Position numbers and translations under genes: made by a program | Notes under the pieces: generated by a model | Told to the model about the DNA's origin: nothing | Seen by the model: the letters and a program-made list of their open reading frames with translations, nothing else | Databases searched by the model: none | Shown: piece by piece, positions 59,287 through 64,000 of the stretch | How the letters are laid out: each line of letters starts with the position of its first letter | Position numbering within the stretch: position 1 is the stretch's first letter | Source of the DNA: an uncultured Myxococcales bacterium | GTDB lineage: Bacteria; Myxococcota_A; Polyangia; Polyangiales; Polyangiaceae | Direction of reading: 5' to 3' | DNA length: 64,000 nt | Assembly (NCBI GenBank): GCA_937998045.1 | Contig: CALKVG010000666.1 | Span: forward strand, 1-64,000

Positions 59287-61071
59287 TTACTTCGCCGGCC
59301 GAGGCGGCCCCCCGTTGTCCTCCTCGACGATCTTGAACTCGACGCGACGGTTGGCCGCACGACCGGCGTCGGTGTCGTTCGACTGGATCGGTTTGGTAAG
59401 CCCGTACCCCTCGCTGTCCAGGCGGCCACCGTCGATGCCGTGCTGCTCGAGCCACGCGCGTACGCTGGCGGCGCGGCGTTTGGACAGGTCGAGGTTCATG
59501 TCGGCCGCACCGCGGTTGTCGGTGTGCCCCTCGACGCGCATCTTCTTGATGCTCGGGTTGGCCTTGAGCACGTCGACGATCTCCTGGAGCATCGGGAAGC
59601 TGTCCGGGAGGATCGTCGCGGAGCCCGTCTGGAAGTGCACCTGCTGGAGCACGCGGACCGCGCCCGCTTCGAGCTTGATGAACTTCGGGCACCCGTTCTT
59701 CTTCGGGTCGGGATCCGGCTGGCCGGGCTCCTTCGGGCAGGCGTCCTTCGCGTCGGGAATGCCGTCGTGGTCGGCGTCGTCCTCGGGGCAGCCATCCTGA
59801 TCGTCGATGCCGTCCTTGTCTTCCGGCTGATCGGGGCACTTGTCGTACTCGTCGGGGATGCCGTCGCCGTCGCGATCGGAGGGCGCGGGGCATCCGTCCA
59901 TCGGGTCCGGGTCCTTGTGGTCCTCGGGCTCGGTCGGGCACGCGTCGATGTCGTCGGGAATGCCGTCGCCGTCCGTGTCCTTCAGCGACTCGTGGATCAC
60001 GGCGTGCACGCGCGCGCGAGCCTCCGGCGACTGCGGGTTCGTGTCCTCGATCGGGAAATAAGTGCCCGCGAGGGCCACCATGCGGAAGTCCGGCGCGCCG
60101 TAGCCGTTCGAGAGGAACGAGCCGGCGCCGAGGCCGATGTAGAAGTTCTCCCAGCCGATCTTCGGGTAGCGCATCCGGCCCTCGATGTTCCACTCGATGG
60201 GCGTGTTCTGCGCGGTAAAGAACGTTGGACCGGTCACGTCGGTGTTCACGATGCCGGTCTGCCCGAAGATGGTGGCGCCGACGCGGTACTTGTCCCCCTG
60301 GATGGGCAAGAACGCGCCGATCGCCCAGCGGAGCTCGCTGCCGACGCCGAGGCCGTTCGCCGGGCCGTAATGGCCTGCCGGGTCGTTGAGTGAGTGATCG
60401 GCGCGGAAGGCTGCGCCCAGGTTGCCGACGAGCGTGACGAAGTGGGGCGGCGTCCACTCGTAGGTCACCATCGGCATGGCGCCGAGGTTCGGCCCGTCGC
60501 CGCCGAAGTTCGTCGAGGAGCCGGCGCCCGTGGGCACCCATACGCTCAGCTGCAAGCCCAACGCTTGTCGCTGGTCTTCGCTGCGCCAGAGGACGTAACG
60601 CCCGTCCAGCCGCAGATCGCCCACCGCGGGGCCCGTCGTCGTGTAGTTCGTGTAGGCCGAGGAGCTGCCGAACGCGTTGGGGATGACCTGCTGGTTGCCG
60701 GTCTCGATCCAGGCCACGGGGAACGTGGCGCCCAGCGAGAGGCGCTCCAGGAGCTGCACGCCGGCGGACATGTACGTCGAGAACTGCGTCGTGATGACGT
60801 CGCCCGGCGAGTTCCGGATCGCGTCGGGATCGCTCGTGATGTTGCCGATGCGCAAGGGATTGAGGGCGAACCCGAGCCCGAGCTGCGCGTAGACGATGGC
60901 GCCCTTGCGCGTCTCGGGACGGAAGAGAATGAGGCCGTCGTCCGGGGCGCCGGGGACCTCCAGGCGATCGAGGTGGAAGGTCTGCTGCTGGGCATGGGCG
61001 CTCCGGGAAGCGCCGAACGCCGAGAGGGCGGCGGCCGCGCAGAGCGCGAACCGCAAAGGAAACCGTGACAT
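59287..61071 (-). CDS. OmpA-family outer-membrane protein with TSP3 repeats
   Basis: 594 residues. Signal peptide ends ALSAFGASRSAHA. The N-terminal barrel (about 30-345) has strands such as IVYAQLGLGFALNPLRIG and FVTLVGNLGAAFRADHS. TSP3-type calcium repeats (DTDGDGIPDDIDACPTEPED, DRDGDGIPDEYDKCPDQPED, DADHDGIPDAKDACPKEPG) lead to the OmpA domain (about 475-580) with MRVEGHTDNRGAADMNLDLS, RLDSEGYGL and NRRVEFKIVE. Compared with the copy at 51329-53266 it has fewer repeats and a different barrel. ATG 61071 is the natural start before the signal. It ends 10 bp from the CAP gene stop and is divergent from rpmH, 469 bp away. Confidence 0.93.
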   Translation of the reverse strand: MSRFPLRFALCAAAALSAFGASRSAHAQQQTFHLDRLEVPGAPDDGLILFRPETRKGAIVYAQLGLGFALNPLRIGNITSDPDAIRNSPGDVITTQFSTYMSAGVQLLERLSLGATFPVAWIETGNQQVIPNAFGSSSAYTNYTTTGPAVGDLRLDGRYVLWRSEDQRQALGLQLSVWVPTGAGSSTNFGGDGPNLGAMPMVTYEWTPPHFVTLVGNLGAAFRADHSLNDPAGHYGPANGLGVGSELRWAIGAFLPIQGDKYRVGATIFGQTGIVNTDVTGPTFFTAQNTPIEWNIEGRMRYPKIGWENFYIGLGAGSFLSNGYGAPDFRMVALAGTYFPIEDTNPQSPEARARVHAVIHESLKDTDGDGIPDDIDACPTEPEDHKDPDPMDGCPAPSDRDGDGIPDEYDKCPDQPEDKDGIDDQDGCPEDDADHDGIPDAKDACPKEPGQPDPDPKKNGCPKFIKLEAGAVRVLQQVHFQTGSATILPDSFPMLQEIVDVLKANPSIKKMRVEGHTDNRGAADMNLDLSKRRAASVRAWLEQHGIDGGRLDSEGYGLTKPIQSNDTDAGRAANRRVEFKIVEEDNGGPPRPAK

Positions 61072-61540
61072 CTTGGTCGTCGCTCCGGTTGCTCGGGCCA
61101 GGGGCCTGGCATTGCAGTGCGGCCGCTATAAACGCAATGGTGATGAAACACCTGTCCCGCGTGTATGGCCAGAAAAAGCGCGCGCCCGCCGCGACAAAGC
61201 AACAAAGGGCGATGGCTGTCGTGCCATCGCGCCCTCGTCCCATCGCGCCCTCGCGCCGTCGCGCCGTCGCAGGAGATCGCGCCACGACGGGGCAGCCGCG
61301 GGCGCTCGCCAGCGCGAGGCCATGGAACAGAAACGAATGGGATCCGATGTGGAAGGGAGGGCGCCTGCGTCCCCTGTATCTCGGAGCGGCTATCCTCGGG
61401 CTATGCGGCGCGGCGACCCGCCCCCGCGAGCCCTCGCGCGCGGCCGACTTGACGACTGCGCTGCCCGGTGCTCTTCTCCGGCCCCCGCAGTCGCGTAGCC
61501 CTGGCGCACGCCCGGCACGCGACCGCCATCGAGGATCGTT
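61072..61540. other. Intergenic region between an OmpA gene and rpmH
   Basis: 469 bp. The stem GCGATGGC/GCCATCGC (about 61209-61230) makes a strong hairpin, and the CATCGCGCCCTCG-type phrase is repeated nearby. TTGACG at 61449-61454 could be a -35 for rpmH, but no good -10 follows. No gene, tRNA or dnaA-box cluster was recognised. Confidence 0.4.
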
Positions 61541-61690
61541 ATGAAGCGCACGTACCAACCCCACAACGTCCGTCGGGCACGCACCCACGGCTTCCGCGCC
61601 CGCATGTCGACCCGGGGCGGCCGCAAGGTGCTGCAGAACCGGCGCCGGAAGGGCCGCAAGCGCCTCGTGCCGACCATCTACAAGAAGTAG
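61541..61690 (+). CDS. rpmH: 50S ribosomal protein L34
   Basis: 49 residues beginning [20 protein letters not shown], the invariant L34 signature, with the basic middle [20 protein letters not shown] and end LVPTIYKK. It is a ribosome large-subunit protein. ATG 61541 is preceded by GAGG seven bases upstream. rnpA starts seven bases after its stop, the usual rpmH-rnpA pair. Confidence 0.97.
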   Translation: MKRTYQPHNVRRARTHGFRARMSTRGGRKVLQNRRRKGRKRLVPTIYKK

Positions 61691-61697
61691 CGCGGCT

Positions 61698-62105
61698 TTG
61701 CCGCTCTCCTTCGGGCCCAGCCGCAGGCTGCGCCGGCATCCGGAGTTTGCCCGGGCGCAGCGATCGGGAAGGCGGGTCGGAACGCCGCACTTCACGCTCC
61801 TCGTTGCACCGCAGCCTCCGCCGCCACGGCGTGCCCGCCTGGGTGTCGTCGTCGGACGCAAGGTAGGGATCGCGGTCTCGCGGAACCGCGTCAAACGGCT
61901 GTGCCGCGAATGCTTTCGCAACTGGCCGGATCTGTTGCCGGACGGGGTCGACCTCGTCGTGATTGCGCGCCCCGGCGCGCACGAGCTGGGGCTGGCCGAG
62001 GTGCAGGCCGAGTGGCGGAAGGTCGAGGCGCTGCTTAAGAAACGTGCGGCGGAAGCGCTGGCGCGCGCGGCCTCCTCGCATCATCCTGGCCCGGACGGCT
62101 CGTAG
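61698..62105 (+). CDS. rnpA: Ribonuclease P protein component
   Basis: 135 residues, start TTG 61698. The family signature RNRVKRLCRECFRNW is present, preceded by GVVVGRKVGIAVS and by FARAQRSGRRVGTPHFTLLV. RnpA binds the RNase P RNA and helps process tRNA 5' ends. The N-terminus (PLSFGPSRRLRRHPEFARAQ) matches known starts. It is between rpmH and yidD, all on the plus strand. The C-terminus is Ala/Arg-rich and longer than usual. Confidence 0.95.
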   Translation: MPLSFGPSRRLRRHPEFARAQRSGRRVGTPHFTLLVAPQPPPPRRARLGVVVGRKVGIAVSRNRVKRLCRECFRNWPDLLPDGVDLVVIARPGAHELGLAEVQAEWRKVEALLKKRAAEALARAASSHHPGPDGS

Positions 62106-62194
62106 CCAAGCGCGGTGTCCGGCAAAGCACTCGGCGCCGACGCCAGACCCCCCCGACGCGGACCCCCAACGGAGAACCCAGAACGAGAACCAGG

Positions 62195-62566
62195 ATGGCT
62201 CGGCTCCTCGTCGTTGTGGTGAAGCTCTATCAGCAGATAGTCTCGCCGCTTCTAAGGCCGCTCTGGGGCAACGTGTGCCGGTTCGAACCGTCCTGCTCGC
62301 GCTACGCGGTGGCTTGCCTCGAGGCACACGGCGCCCTGCGGGGCAGCTTGCTTTCGGTCGTGCGCCTGTGTAAGTGCCACCCGTTTCATCCGGGGGGCTA
62401 CGACCCCCCTCCCGCTCCACGTCGCCCACTCGGGCGGCCCCCCGTCGGGGGCGTGACCGCGGGACCGGAGGATCTTTCCGCATCGAAGCAGCAAGCCACG
62501 GCCGCCATCTCGACCCCTCCCGTCGCGCTGAACAGCGGCGCTGACTGCGGGCGGGGCACGGCCTAA
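62195..62566 (+). CDS. yidD: Membrane protein insertion efficiency factor YidD
   Basis: 123 residues. The core is MARLLVVVVKLYQQIVSPLL, CRFEPSCSRYAVACLEAHGA, LRGSLLSVVRLCKCHPFHPG and GYDPPP, the YidD (haemolysin-like) pattern. The protein helps YidC insert membrane proteins. Its C-terminal 50 residues (from PAPRRPLGRPPVGG) are unusual: Pro/Ala/Gly-rich and not part of the family. It lies 89 bp after rnpA and 7 bp before yidC, in the canonical order. Confidence 0.95.
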   Translation: MARLLVVVVKLYQQIVSPLLRPLWGNVCRFEPSCSRYAVACLEAHGALRGSLLSVVRLCKCHPFHPGGYDPPPAPRRPLGRPPVGGVTAGPEDLSASKQQATAAISTPPVALNSGADCGRGTA

Positions 62567-62573
62567 AGGACTC

Positions 62574-64000
62574 ATGGATCGCAACTCGGTCACTCGCTGG
62601 ATCCTCATCGCGGCCATCTTCTTCGGTGGCTACTGGTTCTTCTTCGGGCGCAAGGCCAGCGAGCACCACCAGGCGCTCCCCCCCGAGGCGTACGTCGATG
62701 CTCCCGGCTTCGCCCCCGACGTGATCGACACCGTCCCGGGGCAGCCTGCCCCCCCGCCTCCAGCAGAAGGCGACATCTGCACGATCGCGGGCATTCGTTA
62801 CGAAGCCGACCTGTCGAGCCGCGGCGCCGGCCTGACCCACTTTCGGCTGACCGACCCGAGCTACGCGAACAGCGACGCGCGCGACATGTCGACGACACCC
62901 GACATCGAGCGCTGGCGCAACCTGCGCACGCTGTTCCGCACGCCCGGAAGCGCGCCGTCGCCCGACGACCAGGTCGCCTACGATCGTTTCAACTGGCAGC
63001 TCGAACGCCTCGGCGACAAAGGCTGCCGATTCACGTACGAGAAGCCGGAGCGCGTTCGCATCGTCAAGACATTCACCGCGGGGACGCGCCCTTTCGAGAT
63101 CGACGTCGAAACGACCATCACCAACCTGGCCGATTCCCCGAAGAACCATGTCGCGTCGATCGAGGCGTTCGCTTACCGGACCAACGCCGAGGTCAAGGGA
63201 AGGCTCGGTCGCGTGTCGCCCTTCCAGACCAACCTGGAGTGCGCACGCGACGACGAAGTGAAGCGCCTGAACAAGAACGCGAACGAGTTCAATAGCGACT
63301 GGTTCTCCGAACCGCTCGTCGACCGATACGCGGCCATCGCGAACTACTACTTCGCGCAGGCGCTCGTCCCGCTCGACCTGAGCGCCGCCGAGGGCGGGAG
63401 CAAGCCGTCCTGCGACCTCCTCGACGAGCAGTGGTTCAGCGGCGCGCAGAAGCCCGACGACGAGCAGGCGGGCGACGTGTACAAGGCGCGCCTCACCTAC
63501 CCCGCGCGCCAGCTCGGGCCGAAGGAGTCGGCGAGCTACCGGCAGATCGCCTTCTTCGGGCCGAAGGAGCGAAACGTGCTCCTGCGCGCCGCCGGCGGCA
63601 AGCCGCGCCTGCAGGATCTCATCAACCTCGGCACCTTCTCGTTCGTCGCGAAGTTCCTCGTGTCGGTCATCACGTGGATCCACGCGCACATCACGATGCA
63701 GAGCTGGGGCCTCGCGATCATCGTCCTGACGCTCGGCCTGCGCACCGTGCTCTTCCCGCTCACGTGGAAGCAGATCCAGAGCGCGGTGGCGATGCGCCGC
63801 CTCAAGCCGGAGATCGACGCCCTGAACGCGAAGTTCAAGGACGACGCGCAGGCGAAGAACCTGGCGATGATGGAGCTCTGGCGCAAGCACAAGGTCAACC
63901 CGCTCGGCGGGTGCGTGCCGGCGCTCGTGCAGATGCCGATCTGGTTCGCGCTCTACGCGACGTTGCAGACCGCCGTCGAGTTCTATCACACGAGGTTTCT
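62574..64000 (+). CDS. yidC: Membrane protein insertase YidC (3' end outside window)
   Basis: ATG 62574 with AAAGGA four bases upstream; the frame is open to the window end, giving about 475 residues. An N-terminal membrane helix (WILIAAIFFGGYWFFFG) is followed by a large periplasmic domain (about 60-355) as in Gram-negative YidC. The insertase core starts WGLAIIVLTLGLRTVLFPLT, with the conserved Arg in the hydrophilic groove, then cytoplasmic AMRRLKPEIDALNAKFKDDA and NPLGGCVPALVQMPIWFALY. The last transmembrane helices lie outside the window. It inserts and folds inner-membrane proteins with or without SecYEG. Confidence 0.97.
   Translation, partial: MDRNSVTRWILIAAIFFGGYWFFFGRKASEHHQALPPEAYVDAPGFAPDVIDTVPGQPAPPPPAEGDICTIAGIRYEADLSSRGAGLTHFRLTDPSYANSDARDMSTTPDIERWRNLRTLFRTPGSAPSPDDQVAYDRFNWQLERLGDKGCRFTYEKPERVRIVKTFTAGTRPFEIDVETTITNLADSPKNHVASIEAFAYRTNAEVKGRLGRVSPFQTNLECARDDEVKRLNKNANEFNSDWFSEPLVDRYAAIANYYFAQALVPLDLSAAEGGSKPSCDLLDEQWFSGAQKPDDEQAGDVYKARLTYPARQLGPKESASYRQIAFFGPKERNVLLRAAGGKPRLQDLINLGTFSFVAKFLVSVITWIHAHITMQSWGLAIIVLTLGLRTVLFPLTWKQIQSAVAMRRLKPEIDALNAKFKDDAQAKNLAMMELWRKHKVNPLGGCVPALVQMPIWFALYATLQTAVEFYHTRF

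Overview
The window is very G+C-rich, gene-dense DNA whose coding style points to a myxobacterium (Myxococcota, most likely Polyangiales). Evidence: three OmpA proteins with thrombospondin-type-3 calcium repeats, Ser/Ala-rich lipoproteins, a MXAN_5187-like protein, a GltJ/AgmX-like motility protein, a kinase-like protein fused to a TonB-C-like tail, and many sensor kinases. The right edge carries rpmH-rnpA-yidD-yidC, a cluster that usually sits near the replication origin; dnaA is not in the window.

Layout. 1-5 kb: end of an outer-membrane protein, a rhomboid protease and two convergent sensor kinases. 5-11 kb: an acyl-CoA dehydrogenase/phosphotransferase pair, an MFS transporter, a 42-bp tandem-repeat tract, an ABHD18-like hydrolase and a flavin reductase-like protein. 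11-23 kb: an rRNA methyltransferase, a lipoprotein with one cyanovirin-N-like repeat, a pseudokinase, then metabolic and cell-surface genes (SDR, glycosyltransferase, DUF4091 hydrolase, aminotransferase, aldo-keto reductase, peroxiredoxin). 23-33 kb: surface proteins, lexA with its operator, a triheme lipoprotein, a cyclic-nucleotide-binding protein, thioredoxin reductase and a MXAN_5187/cupredoxin pair. 33-47.5 kb: a membrane metallophosphoesterase, then one long minus-strand run: cheY-cheA-cheW-cheW-HEAT-cheR-cheB, ruvB, a receiver/GAF/PAS/kinase protein and a second histidine kinase. 47.5-61 kb: a CinA-like protein, small regulators, a double-FHA protein, two OmpA/TSP3 proteins, a zinc-ribbon membrane protein, an AAC(3)-like enzyme, the GltJ-like protein and a CAP-domain protein. 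61.5-64 kb: rpmH, rnpA, yidD, yidC (cut by the window edge).

How genes work together. The che operon looks like a complete chemosensory core (CheA, two CheW, CheY, CheR, CheB) with a HEAT-repeat protein in place of a receptor; no MCP lies beside it. Several pairs overlap by 1-4 nt and are probably translationally coupled (DUF4398 lipoprotein/OmpA, cupredoxin/MXAN_5187-like, cheW/HEAT/cheR/cheB, and the two kinases after ruvB). Two kinase genes carry single frameshifts that interrupt otherwise intact catalytic or sensory domains, so sequence error is as likely as real decay.

Non-coding structure includes a 39-nt palindromic element found twice inside a coding gene (in frame) and once between genes, a 7 x 42-bp minisatellite, and a small family of palindromes that fill the gaps after stop codons. 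No tRNA, rRNA, CRISPR array, insertion sequence or prophage was recognised.
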